From positions 1-64,000 of the forward strand of contig JALHPF010000004.1 of the NCBI GenBank assembly GCA_022842595.1: 64,000 bases of DNA. The letters are read 5' to 3'. The notes beneath the pieces were generated by a model. That model saw nothing but the letters and a program-made list of their open reading frames with translations. It was not told where the DNA came from and did not search any database. Shown here piece after piece: positions 20,331 through 33,344 of the stretch. Every line of letters begins with the position of its first letter. The first letter of the stretch is position 1. This DNA is from Rubrivivax sp. GTDB taxonomy: Bacteria; Pseudomonadota; Gammaproteobacteria; Burkholderiales; Burkholderiaceae_C. The translations under genes were made by a program, and so were the position numbers.

Positions 20331-20787
20331 GGTGCGTGGGGTCCACCCAGGCGACGCCTTCGGGCTTCTCTGCCGGTTCGATGTCCAGGTTCACGGCCAC
20401 GGCCTCGCCGTCGCTGCGGCACAGCACGCATTCCAGCGCCTCGGTGGCACTGGCGTTGATTTCCTGGTGCGGCACGAAAGGCGGCACATAGATGAAGTCA
20501 CCCGGGCCGGCTTCGGCAGTGAACTCCAGATGCTCGCCCCAGCGCATGCGCGCGCGGCCCTTGACGATGTAGATCACGCTCTCCAGCGGCCCGTGGTGGT
20601 GGGCGCCGGTCTTGGCGTTCGGGTGGATATGGACCGTGCCGGCCCAGAGCTTCTGTGCGCCGACACGCGCGAAGTTGATCGCGGCCTTGCGGTCCATGCC
20701 GGGCGTCTGCGCCGTGTTGGCGTCGAGCTGGTCGGCCGGGACGACGCGCACGCCGTCGTGTTTCCAGGGTGCTGGGGTATCGGTCAT
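20323..20787 (-). CDS. Cupin domain protein
   Basis: HIHPNAKTGAHHHGPLESVIYIVKGRARMRWGEHLEFTAEAGPGDFIYVPPFVPHQEINAS. Confidence 0.85.
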   Translation of the reverse strand: MTDTPAPWKHDGVRVVPADQLDANTAQTPGMDRKAAINFARVGAQKLWAGTVHIHPNAKTGAHHHGPLESVIYIVKGRARMRWGEHLEFTAEAGPGDFIYVPPFVPHQEINASATEALECVLCRSDGEAVAVNLDIEPAEKPEGVAWVDPTHRG

Positions 20788-20811
20788 GTGGGCGTTGATG
20801 GGTGTTGCGGT

Positions 20812-21153
20812 TCAGCCCGCCAGTGCCCGCTCGGCATCGCTGAGCTGGATCGGCAGGCCATGGGGCGTGCGAAGGGCGGCCGCTTCCCAGGCATGTTCAA
20901 GGGCATGCAGGCGCTCGGCGTCGGCCAGGCCCTTGCCGATGGCCAGGGTCTCCAGGGCGTCGAGCCAGTGGCGGTAGTAGGTGCTGCCGTCGTCTGGGTC
21001 GCCAGCCGCCTGCGCGCGGCCGATGGCAGCCGACAGTGCAGCGGCCCATTCCGTCCAGGCAAAGGCGCCACGTTCGTGCAGCGCCAGCACCAGCGCGAAG
21101 GCCTGGGCTTCCCAGGGCGCGGAAAACGGTCGTGGTGGCTGGTCGGGTGTCAT
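20812..21153 (-). CDS. Nitrile hydratase accessory protein / activator
   Basis: FSAPWEAQAFALVLALHERGAFAWTEWAAALSAAIGRAQAAGDPDDGSTYYRHWLDALETLAIGKGL; overlaps the beta subunit by 4 bp. Confidence 0.85.
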   Translation of the reverse strand: MTPDQPPRPFSAPWEAQAFALVLALHERGAFAWTEWAAALSAAIGRAQAAGDPDDGSTYYRHWLDALETLAIGKGLADAERLHALEHAWEAAALRTPHGLPIQLSDAERALAG

Positions 21154-21830
21154 GCCGCCGGCTCGAGATAGGGTTCCCAGGCGTCGACCGACACGGCAGT
21201 GCCGGGCTCGGCGCTGTCGCCCCACAGCGTGCGCCCGTCGAAGGCCACCGTGTACAGCCAGGTGGGTGACTCGTCGAACGGCGCGCCGGGTGCACTGGCG
21301 GCATGGCGGTCGGCGAACACATGCGCGCCATGCACCAGCACCACCTGCCCGACGTGGCCGCGCACGTAACGCGGCAGACGGGTGTGGCCAGCGGGGTGGG
21401 TGTTGCGGGCGAGCACGGCGTCGCCGACGGCAAAACGCGCTGGCGCAGCCGGTTCGCGCGCCGTGGGCGTGCCCCGCGCGAGCGCCGCTGCCACGGCCGC
21501 GGGCCGCAGCACGCGCGCCACCGGCGGCGCAGGGTGCAGGGCGTGGCCGGCCGCCAGCTCGTCGGCCTGCACCAGGCCGCGGGCCAGCATCAGTCGCTGC
21601 AGGCCCAGCAGCCAGATACCGTAGTAGCCGGCGGTCAGGTAGGTGGCCGGCGGCAGGCTTTCGCGCGCGGCGCGTGACTGGTCGATGTTCCACTGCCCGG
21701 TGGCGCCCATCGCCAACGTCAGCCCCAGTGCACGTCGTTCCCAGGGCGAATGGAACAAAGGCTCGTCGGCGCCTTCGGGCAGCACCGGGCCGAAACCGTG
21801 CAGACCACCCATGTCGTGGACGCCGTTCAT
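21150..21830 (-). CDS. nthB: Nitrile hydratase subunit beta
   Basis: [42 protein letters not shown] ... [43 protein letters not shown]. Confidence 0.93.
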   Translation of the reverse strand: MNGVHDMGGLHGFGPVLPEGADEPLFHSPWERRALGLTLAMGATGQWNIDQSRAARESLPPATYLTAGYYGIWLLGLQRLMLARGLVQADELAAGHALHPAPPVARVLRPAAVAAALARGTPTAREPAAPARFAVGDAVLARNTHPAGHTRLPRYVRGHVGQVVLVHGAHVFADRHAASAPGAPFDESPTWLYTVAFDGRTLWGDSAEPGTAVSVDAWEPYLEPAA

Positions 21831-22459
21831 GGGCTTGCTGCAGGGGCGGCAGCGGTGACTGGCAGGGCCAGACCGGTGCCGATCATCGAATCGCGGGTCA
21901 CCAGGGCGGCCAGTTGATCTTCGCTGAAGCCGTCCGACCCGGACGGGCGCAATGGCACCACCAGGTAGCGCACTTCGGCCGTCGAATCCCACACCCGCAC
22001 CTGCGTGCCTTCGGGCAGCGTCACGCCGAAGTCGGCCAGCACCGCCCGCGGCGCAGCCACGGCCCGCGAGCGATAGGGCGCACTCTTGTACCAGGCCGGT
22101 GGCAGGCCCAGTACCGGCCAGGGGTAGCAGCTGCACAGCGTGCAGACCACCATGTGGTGTTCCTGCGCGCTGTTGAACACGGCCACCATGTGTTCACCCT
22201 GGCGGCCGCTGTAGCCCAGAGAGGCGATGGCGGCGGTGGCGTCGCTGGCCAGCCAGTCGCGGAAGGCGCTGTCGGACCAGGCGCGTGCCACCACGCGTGC
22301 GCCGTTGTGCGGGCCGACATGGGTTTCGTAGGTCTCGATCAGCCGGTCGATGGCGGCGGGGTCGACGTAGCCCTTTTCGACGAGCAGGGTTTCCAGCGCG
22401 CGCACGCGCAGGTCCATGTCGTCAAGGTGGCTGTGGGGTTCTGCAGACGCGCTCACCAA
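21827..22459 (-). CDS. nthA: Nitrile hydratase subunit alpha, cobalt-type
   Basis: Metal-binding motif [23 protein letters not shown]; Thr in VCTLCSC is the Co-type signature. Confidence 0.94.
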   Translation of the reverse strand: MVSASAEPHSHLDDMDLRVRALETLLVEKGYVDPAAIDRLIETYETHVGPHNGARVVARAWSDSAFRDWLASDATAAIASLGYSGRQGEHMVAVFNSAQEHHMVVCTLCSCYPWPVLGLPPAWYKSAPYRSRAVAAPRAVLADFGVTLPEGTQVRVWDSTAEVRYLVVPLRPSGSDGFSEDQLAALVTRDSMIGTGLALPVTAAAPAASP

Positions 22460-22494
22460 GGCAGTGTACGGCGGGTCATCGTCGCGTCCGCATA

Positions 22495-24381
<1,887 letters not shown>

Positions 24382-24403
24382 CGTCGCGCGCCAGCGGTAG
24401 CCG

Positions 24404-25060
24404 TTAGTTGCGCTTGCCGAACAGGCCGGCGAACCAGCCCTTGATGACGGTCCACAGCAGAGCCAGGGCGTTCAGCTCGTTGGCCTTCGCGGGTGCCGGT
24501 GGCAGCGCCGGGCTGTCGGCGGCTGGCAGGGTGGTCGCGGTCTCGGTATCGGCATCGGCATCAGAGTCGCCCGCGGCTGCAGCCGATGGCGATGCCGGCA
24601 CTGCCAACGCCACCGCGGCGTTGTTGAAGTTGCCTGCGAACTGGCCGAGCATCGCGTCGGACACCGGCACCAGCAGCCGGCTGCCGAACTGCGCCAGCTT
24701 GCCGCTGACGAGGATCGTGGCCTGGCCGACCAGCACCGACGTGCCCGGTGTCTCGCCCAGCTCCAGGTGCGCCACCAGGTTCATCGACGCCGAAGAGCCA
24801 GCCTTGTCGGCGCCCTTGCCGAGCATCTTCAGTTGCCTGGCGGCGGCGTCGATGCCCAGGAGTTCGATGTCGCCGCCGAACAGCATCACCGCCGGGCCGA
24901 CCTTGCTTTTCACGGTGCCCTTGAAGTGGGTCTCGTCGATCTGTTCGGTGATCTGCGCGCCCGGCATGCAGGCGGCGGTGGCGCGGATGTCGCTCAGCAC
25001 CCGCCACGCTTGTTCGGGGCTGGCGGCGACGGGGTAGCGTTTGTCGAGTTTGACTTCCAT
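24404..25060 (-). CDS. CoxG-like SRPBCC protein (carbon monoxide dehydrogenase subunit G family)
   Basis: YPVAASPEQAWRVLSDIRATAACMPGAQITEQIDETHFKGTVKSKVGPAVMLFGGDIEL. Confidence 0.85.
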   Translation of the reverse strand: MEVKLDKRYPVAASPEQAWRVLSDIRATAACMPGAQITEQIDETHFKGTVKSKVGPAVMLFGGDIELLGIDAAARQLKMLGKGADKAGSSASMNLVAHLELGETPGTSVLVGQATILVSGKLAQFGSRLLVPVSDAMLGQFAGNFNNAAVALAVPASPSAAAAGDSDADADTETATTLPAADSPALPPAPAKANELNALALLWTVIKGWFAGLFGKRN

Positions 25061-25144
25061 GGCGGGCTTCGGTCCAGGTGATGTCGCCCTGCGTCGGAAC
25101 GGCAGGCACTGCGGCATTGTCTGCCGCGCGCACCGGGCCCGGTT

Positions 25145-25585
25145 TCAGCCGGCCTGGCTGCTGCCCTCCTGGCGCGGCCGTTCGCGCTGGCCCAGGGCGG
25201 GCTCTTTCAGGACGACGACGCGCGGCGTCGTGTCCATCCAGCGGCCGCGATCGGGGGGCGCGCGGCTCGGGTCGGCAGCCCGCGACAGCGCCTGGGCCAT
25301 CGCCGCCAGCCGGTTCTGGCGGTCGGTGGGCGGGTCGGCGGCTTCGAGCCCTTCCGGCTTCCCAGGCATTTCGCACTTTTCGGACGAATCAGTCTGGAGC
25401 GCGGCGGGTTGAGTGTCCAGGCGCACGTCGATCGACAGCCGGCGCGGGCTGGTTTCGGCGTGCGCGGCGCAGTCGAAGCGCCGGCCGGCTGCCTCTCGCA
25501 TCAGATGTTCCCAGCCGGCCACGACCGCCGCCGCCAGCACCAGGGCGCCGACGCCCCAAGCCAGCCAGGAAAGGATCTCGTTCAT
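25145..25585 (-). CDS. Hypothetical membrane-anchored protein
   Basis: N-terminal TM MNEILSWLAWGVGALVLAAAVVAGWEHLMREA then polar, Pro-rich tail; no family recognised. Confidence 0.5.
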   Translation of the reverse strand: MNEILSWLAWGVGALVLAAAVVAGWEHLMREAAGRRFDCAAHAETSPRRLSIDVRLDTQPAALQTDSSEKCEMPGKPEGLEAADPPTDRQNRLAAMAQALSRAADPSRAPPDRGRWMDTTPRVVVLKEPALGQRERPRQEGSSQAG

Positions 25586-25686
25586 ACCCGGGCTATCGGC
25601 GCAGCGGCCGCTGCACTTGAGAGCGACGGGTTTCCCGGTTTCCCCGCATGCCCCCGGGGTCGACACAAACCCTGGACAATCCACGG

Positions 25687-28038
25687 ATGTCACGAGTCGT
25701 CGAACGCCCAGCCGGACTGGCGCCAGGAGCCGCCGCCCCCAAGCCCATCACGGCCTACAAGCCGTACTGGGCCAAGCGGTTTGGTCCCGCACCCTTCCTG
25801 CCGATGAGCCGGGCCGAGATGGAAACGCTCGGCTGGGACAGCTGCGACATCGTCATCGTTACGGGCGACGCCTACGTCGACCACCCCAGTTTCGGCATGG
25901 CCGTGATCGGCCGCACGCTCGAAGCGCAGGGTTTTCGGGTCGGCATCATCGCCCAGCCCGACTGGCAAAGCGCCGACCCGTTTCGCGCGCTCGGCCGCCC
26001 GAACCTGTTTTTCGGCGTTGCCGCCGGGAACATGGATTCGATGATCAACCGCTACACCGCCGACCGCAAGCTGCGCAGCGACGATGCCTACACCCCCGGT
26101 GGCGTGGGCGGCCAGCGGCCCGACCGCGCCACCCTCGTCTACACCCAGCGCTGCAACGAAGCCTTCAAGGATGTGCCGGTGGTCATCGGCGGCATCGAGG
26201 CCAGCCTGCGCCGCATCGCCCACTACGACTACTGGCAGGACAAGGTGCGCCGCAGCATCCTCGTCGACAGCAAGGCCGACCTGCTGGTCTACGGCAACGC
26301 CGAACGCGCGATCATCGAGATTGCCCACCGGCTGGCGGCACGCGAGCCGATCGAGCGCATCACCGACGTGCGCGGCACCGCCTTCATGCGCCGCACCGAC
26401 GACCTGGGCGTGGCGGCGTTTGCCGACTGGTACGAACTGGATTCGACCGAGGTCGACCGGCCGGGGCGGGTGGACGAGTTCATCAACCCCTACCTCACCA
26501 CCGAGGAAGTGGCACAGGCCAAGGGCGCCAGCTGCAGCAAGGAAGGCGCTACGGAAGGCGGCCCGCCGGCCGAGCTGACGGTGGCCATGCCCGTTTCGCG
26601 CAAGTCCGGCGTGGCGGTCACGGGCGCGGTGAAGCTGCCGCCGCGCGAGAAGACCGTCGTGCGACTGCCCAGCTACGAGCAAGTGAAGAGCGACCCGGTG
26701 CTCTACGCCCACGCCAACCGCGTGCTGCACCTGGAAACCAATCCCGGCAATGCCCGCGCCCTCGTGCAGGCTCATGGCGAACGTGACCTGTGGGTGAACC
26801 CCCCGCCCATCCCGCTGGCCACGCCCGAGATGGACCACGTCTTCGACCTGCCGTATGCGCGCAGCCCGCACCCGGCCTATGCCGACGAGCAGGGCGGCCA
26901 CGACGGTTCGACGAAGATCCCGGCCTGGGAAATGATCCGCTTCAGCGTGAACATCATGCGCGGGTGTTTCGGCGGCTGCACCTTCTGCAGCATCACCGAA
27001 CACGAAGGCCGCATCATCCAGAGCCGCAGCGAAGACAGCGTGATTCGCGAGATCGAAGAGATGCGCGACAAGGTCAAGGGCTTCACCGGTGTCGTCAGCG
27101 ACCTCGGCGGGCCCACCGCCAACATGTGGCGCATCGGCTGCAAGAGCCCCGAGATCGAAGCCGCCTGCCGCAAGCCCAGCTGCGTGTATCCGGGCATCTG
27201 CCCGAACCTGAACACCGACCACGGGCCGCTGATCAAGATGTACCGCCGCGCACGTGCGCTGCGCGGCGTCAAGAAGATCCTGATCGGCAGCGGCCTGCGC
27301 TACGACCTGGCGGTGAAGAGCCCGGAGTACATCAAGGAACTGGTCACCTACCACGTGGGCGGCTACCTGAAGATCGCGCCCGAGCACACCGAAGGCGGGC
27401 CGCTGTCGAAGATGATGAAGCCGGGCATCGGCAGCTACGACCGCTTCAAGCAGCTGTTCGACCAATACAGCGCCGAGGCCGGCAAGAAGCAGTACCTCAT
27501 CCCGTACTTCATCGCCGCCCACCCGGGCACGCGGGACGAGGACATGATGAACTTGGCTCTCTGGCTGAAGCAGCATGGCTTCAAGGCCGACCAGGTGCAG
27601 ACCTTCTACCCCAGCCCGATGGCCACGGCCACGGCGATGTACCACAGCGGCCTGAACCCGCTGAAGGGCATCAGCCGCCAGACCGAAGGCCCCGACGCAC
27701 GCGCCGAGAAGGTCGACATCGTGCGCGGCGAGAAGCGCCGCCGCCTGCACAAGGCCTTCCTGCGCTGGCACGACCCGAACAATTGGCCGCTGCTGCGCGA
27801 TGCGCTGAAGACGATGGGCCGCGCCGACCTCATCGGCAACGGCAAGCACCAGCTCATCCCGACCTACCAGCCTGCCGCTGGTGCGGGTGGCGGCTACACC
27901 AGCACGCGCCGCAAGAACAGCACGGCCGACGGTGCGCGCACCTCGGTGGTGACGCAAGGCCGGGTGCTGACGCAGCACACCGGGCTGCCACCCCGACCTG
28001 GTCTGCCGCGGCCAGCGCCCAAGCGCAAGCCGCGCTGA
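25687..28038 (+). CDS. YgiQ family radical SAM protein
   Basis: [22 protein letters not shown] (CxxxCxxC), [52 protein letters not shown]. Confidence 0.95.
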   Translation: MSRVVERPAGLAPGAAAPKPITAYKPYWAKRFGPAPFLPMSRAEMETLGWDSCDIVIVTGDAYVDHPSFGMAVIGRTLEAQGFRVGIIAQPDWQSADPFRALGRPNLFFGVAAGNMDSMINRYTADRKLRSDDAYTPGGVGGQRPDRATLVYTQRCNEAFKDVPVVIGGIEASLRRIAHYDYWQDKVRRSILVDSKADLLVYGNAERAIIEIAHRLAAREPIERITDVRGTAFMRRTDDLGVAAFADWYELDSTEVDRPGRVDEFINPYLTTEEVAQAKGASCSKEGATEGGPPAELTVAMPVSRKSGVAVTGAVKLPPREKTVVRLPSYEQVKSDPVLYAHANRVLHLETNPGNARALVQAHGERDLWVNPPPIPLATPEMDHVFDLPYARSPHPAYADEQGGHDGSTKIPAWEMIRFSVNIMRGCFGGCTFCSITEHEGRIIQSRSEDSVIREIEEMRDKVKGFTGVVSDLGGPTANMWRIGCKSPEIEAACRKPSCVYPGICPNLNTDHGPLIKMYRRARALRGVKKILIGSGLRYDLAVKSPEYIKELVTYHVGGYLKIAPEHTEGGPLSKMMKPGIGSYDRFKQLFDQYSAEAGKKQYLIPYFIAAHPGTRDEDMMNLALWLKQHGFKADQVQTFYPSPMATATAMYHSGLNPLKGISRQTEGPDARAEKVDIVRGEKRRRLHKAFLRWHDPNNWPLLRDALKTMGRADLIGNGKHQLIPTYQPAAGAGGGYTSTRRKNSTADGARTSVVTQGRVLTQHTGLPPRPGLPRPAPKRKPR

Positions 28039-28165
28039 AGGGCCGACGCGCCGGACCCGTGATCGCGGGGGTCGCCGGGCCATGCAAGGGGATGGCCGGT
28101 TCTCGTCGTCCGGCCTGCGTGGTACTTTCCTGCGATTCAAAAAAAGCCTTCGGGAACATCGAGAC

Positions 28166-29188
28166 ATGCAGCACCACCTGACCTCGCGACTCGCCGTCGT
28201 CGCCGCCCTGGGCCTCTGCAGCCTGGGCGCCTCGGCCCAGACCACCTCGCTGGGCGCCGCCGCACCCAGCTTCAGCGCCCTGTACGTCTTCGGCGACAGC
28301 CTGTCGGACAGCCGCAACAACTTGACCGCGTTCGGCGGGTTGACCGGGCCCAACCCCACGGGCGCGGCCTTCATCCCGACATTCCCGTACGCGCCGAGCG
28401 GCACCTACAGCAACGGCCCGACCTGGGTCAGCTCCTTTGCCAGCAGCCTGGGGCTGCCGAGCTTCGGCACCGCTTCCCTGCTCGGCGGCGGCAACTACGC
28501 CTACGGTGGCGCCACCACGAGCACCACCAGCCCGCCAGCGCCATTCCCGCCCAGCCTGCAGGCGCAGCTGAACACCTACCTGGGCAGCAACACCGTCAGC
28601 CCGACGGCGCTGTACGTCATCGCCGGGGGTGGCAATGACGCGCGGGCCGTGGCCACGGCCATCCTGAACGGGGCCGATCCCGTCAGCGCCACGGTGGCAG
28701 GGGCCACGGCCTACGCCACCACCACCGCCACGATGGTCGGCACGCTGCGCGCAGCCGGTGCCAGCAACATCGTGGTGTGGAATGTGCCCGACGTGGGCAA
28801 GACCCCCGCCGCCGGTTCCGGCAGCGGCTCGGCTGCCGATGGCGGCACGCTCATCGCCAGCACCTTCAACACCTTCCTCAGCGGTGCGCTGGCCGGCACC
28901 GGCGTGACGATCTTCGACAGCTTCGGCATCATCGGCAACGCCGTCGGCAACCCGGCCGCCTATGGCTTCGGCAACGTCACTCAGGCTTGCGGCTTTGCCG
29001 GCAATGGCTGCGGTGCGTCGAACGCCTTGTTCTGGGACGGCATCCACCCCACCGCCTTCGCCCAGAACTTCATCGCCAACCAGATGCTGGCCGTCGTGGC
29101 CGTGCCCGAACCCGCCGCGGTGTGGCTGTTCATGGCCGGCTTGGCGGGCCTTGGCGCACTGGCGCGTCGGCGCTCTGCAGCGCACTGA
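28166..29188 (+). CDS. GDSL-type esterase/lipase with PEP-CTERM sorting signal
   Basis: LYVFGDSLSDSRNN (GDS block), FWDGIHPTAFAQNFIA (DxxH), C-terminal VPEPAAVWLFMAGLAGLGALARRRSAAH. Confidence 0.9.
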   Translation: MQHHLTSRLAVVAALGLCSLGASAQTTSLGAAAPSFSALYVFGDSLSDSRNNLTAFGGLTGPNPTGAAFIPTFPYAPSGTYSNGPTWVSSFASSLGLPSFGTASLLGGGNYAYGGATTSTTSPPAPFPPSLQAQLNTYLGSNTVSPTALYVIAGGGNDARAVATAILNGADPVSATVAGATAYATTTATMVGTLRAAGASNIVVWNVPDVGKTPAAGSGSGSAADGGTLIASTFNTFLSGALAGTGVTIFDSFGIIGNAVGNPAAYGFGNVTQACGFAGNGCGASNALFWDGIHPTAFAQNFIANQMLAVVAVPEPAAVWLFMAGLAGLGALARRRSAAH

Positions 29189-30338
29189 CGAGCGCGTCCA
29201 GTTCGGCTCGTTCGTTGTAGGCCTGCACCGACAGCCGCACGAACACCTGGCCGGCGTGCTGCGTCACTGGCACCTCGATGCGGTGCCCTTCCTGCAACCA
29301 GCGGCGCAGGTCTTCTGCGCCCTGGCCCGCGGCCAATTCCACAGGAATGATCACCATCTGCCCATGCGCGCTGTCGGGCGAGGGCAGGGGCAGACCGTTG
29401 TGGGAGAGCACGCGGGCGCGTGTTTCGCAGGCCAGGGCGTGGCAGCGCTGCTGCCAGGCCGGCCAGTCGTGGCGCCGCTGGAATTCAATGGCTGCGGGCA
29501 CGCTGAGGAAGGCCGCCAGGTCGCGTGTGCCCTGCCATTGCAGCCGCCGCTCCAGCCGCGTGCGGCCGGTGTAGGCGTCAAAGCCGGTGTGGCCGTCCAG
29601 ACTGCCGCCTGATTCGTCGGCAACGTAGCCCCAGCTGACCACCGGCGCTTCGATCTCGGCCTGCCGTTCCGGCCGCACATGCAGGAATGCCGCCCCCTTC
29701 GGCGCACACAGCCACTTGTGGCAGTTGCCGGTGTAGTAGTCGGCGCCGACGGCTGCCAGGTCCAGCGCCACCTGGCCGGGCGCATGGGCGCCGTCGATCA
29801 CGGTGGTGATGCCACGCTCGCGCGCCGCCGCGCAGAGCTCGGCCACCGGCAGCACCAGCGCCGTGGTCGAGGTGATGTGGCTCACGAACAGCACCCGCGT
29901 GCGCGGCGTGATGGCGGCCAGCACGCGCGGAACCACCTCGCTCGCCTCGAACGGCAACGGCAAGGCCACTTCGCGGTAGTGCGCACCGGCGCGGGCGCAT
30001 ACCTGCTGCCAGGTGGCGACGCAGGCGCCATATTCGTGGTCGGTGCCCAGCACCTCGTCGCCGGGCCGCAGCCGCAGCGACCGAGCCACCGTGTTCACGC
30101 CGGTGGTGGCGTTGGGCACCCAGGCCAGGTCGTCGGCATCGGCGCCCAGAAACGCGCCCAGTCGACCCCGCGCCTGCGCCAGCAACTCACCCGAACGCCG
30201 GCCGAGGAAGGCCACCGGATTGCGTTCCAGTTCGCGCTGCCAGCGTTGCAGTTCGGCGAAGACCTCTTGCGGACATGCGCCGAAGGAACCGTGATTCAGG
30301 AAGCGGACCTCAGGGTCCAGCAGGAAGTGGCCGCGCAT
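29130..30338 (-). CDS. Class V aminotransferase family protein (isopenicillin-N epimerase-like)
   Basis: FLNHGSFGACPQEVFAELQRWQRELERNPVAFLGRR, DGAHAPGQVALDLAAVGADYYTGNCHKWLCAPKGAAFL. Confidence 0.9.
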   Translation of the reverse strand: MRGHFLLDPEVRFLNHGSFGACPQEVFAELQRWQRELERNPVAFLGRRSGELLAQARGRLGAFLGADADDLAWVPNATTGVNTVARSLRLRPGDEVLGTDHEYGACVATWQQVCARAGAHYREVALPLPFEASEVVPRVLAAITPRTRVLFVSHITSTTALVLPVAELCAAARERGITTVIDGAHAPGQVALDLAAVGADYYTGNCHKWLCAPKGAAFLHVRPERQAEIEAPVVSWGYVADESGGSLDGHTGFDAYTGRTRLERRLQWQGTRDLAAFLSVPAAIEFQRRHDWPAWQQRCHALACETRARVLSHNGLPLPSPDSAHGQMVIIPVELAAGQGAEDLRRWLQEGHRIEVPVTQHAGQVFVRLSVQAYNERAELDALVSALQSADAPVRQGPPSRP

Positions 30339-30384
30339 GGCGGGCAATGATGCCGCATGCTGCATCGCCGCCCTGGCGGCTGCG

Positions 30385-31287
30385 CTAGGCTGCGTCGAGC
30401 GCCACCTGCAGTGGCTCATGCCAGTCGCTCAGGTCGTCGGTACTGGCACCCAGCCAGTCCAGCGCCCGCGCATGGTGCTCGTTCCAGTCGGCCTCGGCGG
30501 CAAGGCCTTCGTGCATGCGCATCAGGTGTTCTGCCACCAGGCCGGCGGCCACCAGTGTCTGCACTTCGGGCTCCACCGTCGGGCTGCCGATCAGCCCCAG
30601 GTCGTGGTGCAGACGGATGGCCGTCACCACCGAAGGCCCTACGTGCCAGGCGCGCGCGACCATCGCGCCGACCACGGCGTGGTCGGTACGATGGTTGGCG
30701 TTTTCGGTGGCGATGAACGACCGGTCGATGCGGGCAGCCGCTTCCACGAGCGTGCCGCCGTAGCCCTTCACGCATTGCAGCAGCACCGGCTGGCCGACGT
30801 GGCTGAACAGGCCGTACAGATGCGCCAGGTCGGCGTCCTGCCCCGGCAGCCGCATGGCTATGAAATGCATCGCCGCAGCCCGCAAGGCCGACCGCTCCCA
30901 GAAGCGCCGCAGCTGCGGGTGGTTCACGGGCACGGTGTGGCGGATCAGAAAGCCGGTCATCAGGGCTGCCGTCTGATTCAGCCCCAGCCGGTTCATGGCC
31001 TGGCCGATGGTGTGTGCCGGCTGGCCCGAAGCATGCAGCGGCCCGTTTGCGTTGCGCAGCAGCGTGGCCGACATCGCGACGTCGCTGCCGGCGATGCGGG
31101 CCACCTCGTTCAGGTCGGGTTCGGCAGTCGCCATCGCCGCCTGCAAACGAACCAGCAGGTCCGGGCACGGCGGAATCTGGATCTCGCGAAGTGGCCCGGT
31201 TCGTCGGGCCTGGTCGAGCTCCTGGGCCACACGCTGGCTGGCGGGGAGAGCGGTGGCGGCGGGGGCAGGCAGGGTGGTTTCGTTCAT
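30385..31287 (-). CDS. HDOD domain protein
   Basis: [44 protein letters not shown] ... [24 protein letters not shown]. Confidence 0.85.
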   Translation of the reverse strand: MNETTLPAPAATALPASQRVAQELDQARRTGPLREIQIPPCPDLLVRLQAAMATAEPDLNEVARIAGSDVAMSATLLRNANGPLHASGQPAHTIGQAMNRLGLNQTAALMTGFLIRHTVPVNHPQLRRFWERSALRAAAMHFIAMRLPGQDADLAHLYGLFSHVGQPVLLQCVKGYGGTLVEAAARIDRSFIATENANHRTDHAVVGAMVARAWHVGPSVVTAIRLHHDLGLIGSPTVEPEVQTLVAAGLVAEHLMRMHEGLAAEADWNEHHARALDWLGASTDDLSDWHEPLQVALDAA

Positions 31288-31349
31288 GGCCTCTCGTTTA
31301 TCGGCGGAGTCCGACACGGCTGAAGGGCCGAAGCGGGCAGAATGGCGCA

Positions 31350-32270
31350 ATGGCAGGAAGCAGCTTTTTCGCACTTTTCGACGACATCGCCACGGTGCTG
31401 GACGACGTTGCCGTGCTCAGCAAGATCGCGGCGAAGAAAACCGCCGGCGTGCTCGGCGACGACCTGGCGCTGAACGCGCAGCAAGTCACGGGCGTGAAGG
31501 CCGAACGTGAATTGCCGGTGGTCTGGGCGGTGGCCAAGGGCTCCTTCGTCAACAAGCTCATCCTCGTGCCCTCGGCCCTGGCCATCGGCGCCTTCGCGCC
31601 CTGGCTGGTGACGCCGCTGCTGATGCTGGGTGGCGCCTTCCTGTGCTACGAAGGCTTCGAGAAGCTGGCGCACAAGTTCCTGCACGCGCCCGAGGAGGAC
31701 CAGGCGCGCAAGGCCGAACTCGAAGCTGCGCTGGCCGACCCGAACATCGACCTGGTGGCCTTCGAGAAGGACAAGATCAAGGGCGCCGTACGCACCGACT
31801 TCATTCTCTCGGCCGAGATCATCGCGATCACGCTGGGCACGGTGGCGAGCGCGCCCTTTGCCACGCAGGTGACGGTGATGTCAGGCTTGGCGCTGCTGTT
31901 CACGGTGGGCGTTTATGGCGTGGTGGCCGGGATCGTCAAGCTCGACGACCTGGGACTGTGGCTGACGCAGCGCCCCGGTGGCGCGCAGCAGGCCCTGGGC
32001 CGCGGCATCCTGGCGGCAGCACCCTGGCTGATGAAGACGCTGTCGGTGGTGGGCACGGCCGCGATGTTCCTGGTGGGCGGCGGCATCCTCGTGCATGGCA
32101 TTCCGGTCATGGCCCACGGCATCGAGGGTTATGCGCTCGGCCTGGGCACCTTGGCCCAGGCACTGCTGCCCACCCTGGCCAACGGCCTGGTGGGCGTGGC
32201 GGCGGGCGCCGTCATCGTCGGCGCCGTGGTGCTTGTGAAGAAGCTGATGCCGGCGGCCAAGCCGGCCTGA
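31350..32270 (+). CDS. DUF808 family inner membrane protein
   Basis: [74 protein letters not shown]. Confidence 0.93.
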   Translation: MAGSSFFALFDDIATVLDDVAVLSKIAAKKTAGVLGDDLALNAQQVTGVKAERELPVVWAVAKGSFVNKLILVPSALAIGAFAPWLVTPLLMLGGAFLCYEGFEKLAHKFLHAPEEDQARKAELEAALADPNIDLVAFEKDKIKGAVRTDFILSAEIIAITLGTVASAPFATQVTVMSGLALLFTVGVYGVVAGIVKLDDLGLWLTQRPGGAQQALGRGILAAAPWLMKTLSVVGTAAMFLVGGGILVHGIPVMAHGIEGYALGLGTLAQALLPTLANGLVGVAAGAVIVGAVVLVKKLMPAAKPA

Positions 32271-32286
32271 ATCAGGCCGACGCGGC

Positions 32287-32784
32287 TTACTTGTTGATCG
32301 CCAGCAGTTCCACTTCGAACTGCAGCACGGCGTTCGGCGGAATCGGCCCGCCAGGGGTGCCGCGTTCGCCATAGGCGATGGCGGCCGGACACGTGAGCTT
32401 GGCCTTGCCGCCGACTTTCATCTTCGCCACGCCTTCGGTCCAGCACTTGATGACACGGTTCAGAGGGAAGCTGGTGGGTTCGCCGCGCGAGTAGCTGCTG
32501 TCGAATTCCTTGCCGTCGGGGAAGCTGCCGCGGTAGTGCACCTTCACGCTGTCCGTCGCCATCGGCGAGGCGCCGCTGCCTTCCTTCATCACCAGGTACA
32601 CCAGCCCGGTGTCGGTGACAACCGCACCCTTGGCCGCCGCGGCCTTCGCCAGCGGGTCGGCGGCGGTGGCCTGGGCCCAGGCGCTGCCAGGCAGGGCCAG
32701 GGTGACGGCCAGCGAAGAGGCCAGCAAAGCGGCTTGCGCTAGGCCGCGCTGGGGGAGAAGGAAGGTGCGGGAAGATTCGGTCAT
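32287..32784 (-). CDS. FKBP-type peptidyl-prolyl cis-trans isomerase
   Basis: DSVKVHYRGSFPDGKEFDSSYSRGEPTSFPLNRVIKCWTEGVAKMKVGGKAKLTCPAAIAYGERGTPGGPIPPNAVLQFEVELL. Confidence 0.95.
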   Translation of the reverse strand: MTESSRTFLLPQRGLAQAALLASSLAVTLALPGSAWAQATAADPLAKAAAAKGAVVTDTGLVYLVMKEGSGASPMATDSVKVHYRGSFPDGKEFDSSYSRGEPTSFPLNRVIKCWTEGVAKMKVGGKAKLTCPAAIAYGERGTPGGPIPPNAVLQFEVELLAINK

Positions 32785-32795
32785 GGGCATTCCGG

Positions 32796-33293
32796 TCAGG
32801 GTCGTGGAGGAACGAAAGTTTCGGTGAACCAGCGGTCGATCATGCGCTGCTCGTACGGCAGGCCGCCATCACGTGCTGTGATGCTGCGCTGGCTGAACAG
32901 GTAGTTCATGTCGGCCAGGTCTCTTTCACCCGATTTCAGCGTGGTGCTGCCGGCCTGCAGCACATAGCGTAGCTTGATGCGCGGCCAGTCGACGCTGCCG
33001 CGAACGATCCGCACGTCGCGCGCCGATCCGGGCTTGAGTTCGCCCGCGAGGTCGACATCGAGGACTTCGATCTTCAAGCTCTGGCCATCGGGCAGCTGCC
33101 GCGCCAGCCGCTGGAACGACTGATTCAGGCTGGCCTGGTTGCGTTCGCGTTCATAGTTGCCGAAGCCGAAGTCGACGAACTTCTCGGGCTCGATGTAGGC
33201 CATTTCGACGGTGCCCGCGGCATGCGCAGGCCAGGCCAGGGCCGACAAGGTGGCAACGGCAGACACCCCCATGGCGAAACGGGATCGGTGCAT
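32796..33293 (-). CDS. DUF3016-like periplasmic protein
   Basis: Signal peptide; VEMAYIEPEKFVDFGFGNYERERNQASLNQSFQRLARQLPDGQSLKIEVLDVDLAGEL. Confidence 0.75.
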   Translation of the reverse strand: MHRSRFAMGVSAVATLSALAWPAHAAGTVEMAYIEPEKFVDFGFGNYERERNQASLNQSFQRLARQLPDGQSLKIEVLDVDLAGELKPGSARDVRIVRGSVDWPRIKLRYVLQAGSTTLKSGERDLADMNYLFSQRSITARDGGLPYEQRMIDRWFTETFVPPRP

Positions 33294-33344
33294 GGCGGTC
33301 TCCTTCACGCAAAGTGGCAGATGGGTGGACCCCTCATCTTGCGC

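Noticed and set aside
25690-28404. 904-aa minus-strand ORF opposite ygiQ
   Set aside because: Lies antisense to a clearly conserved radical SAM gene; composition (Ala/Gly/Val/His/Asp rich) is typical of high-GC shadow ORFs and no domain is recognisable.
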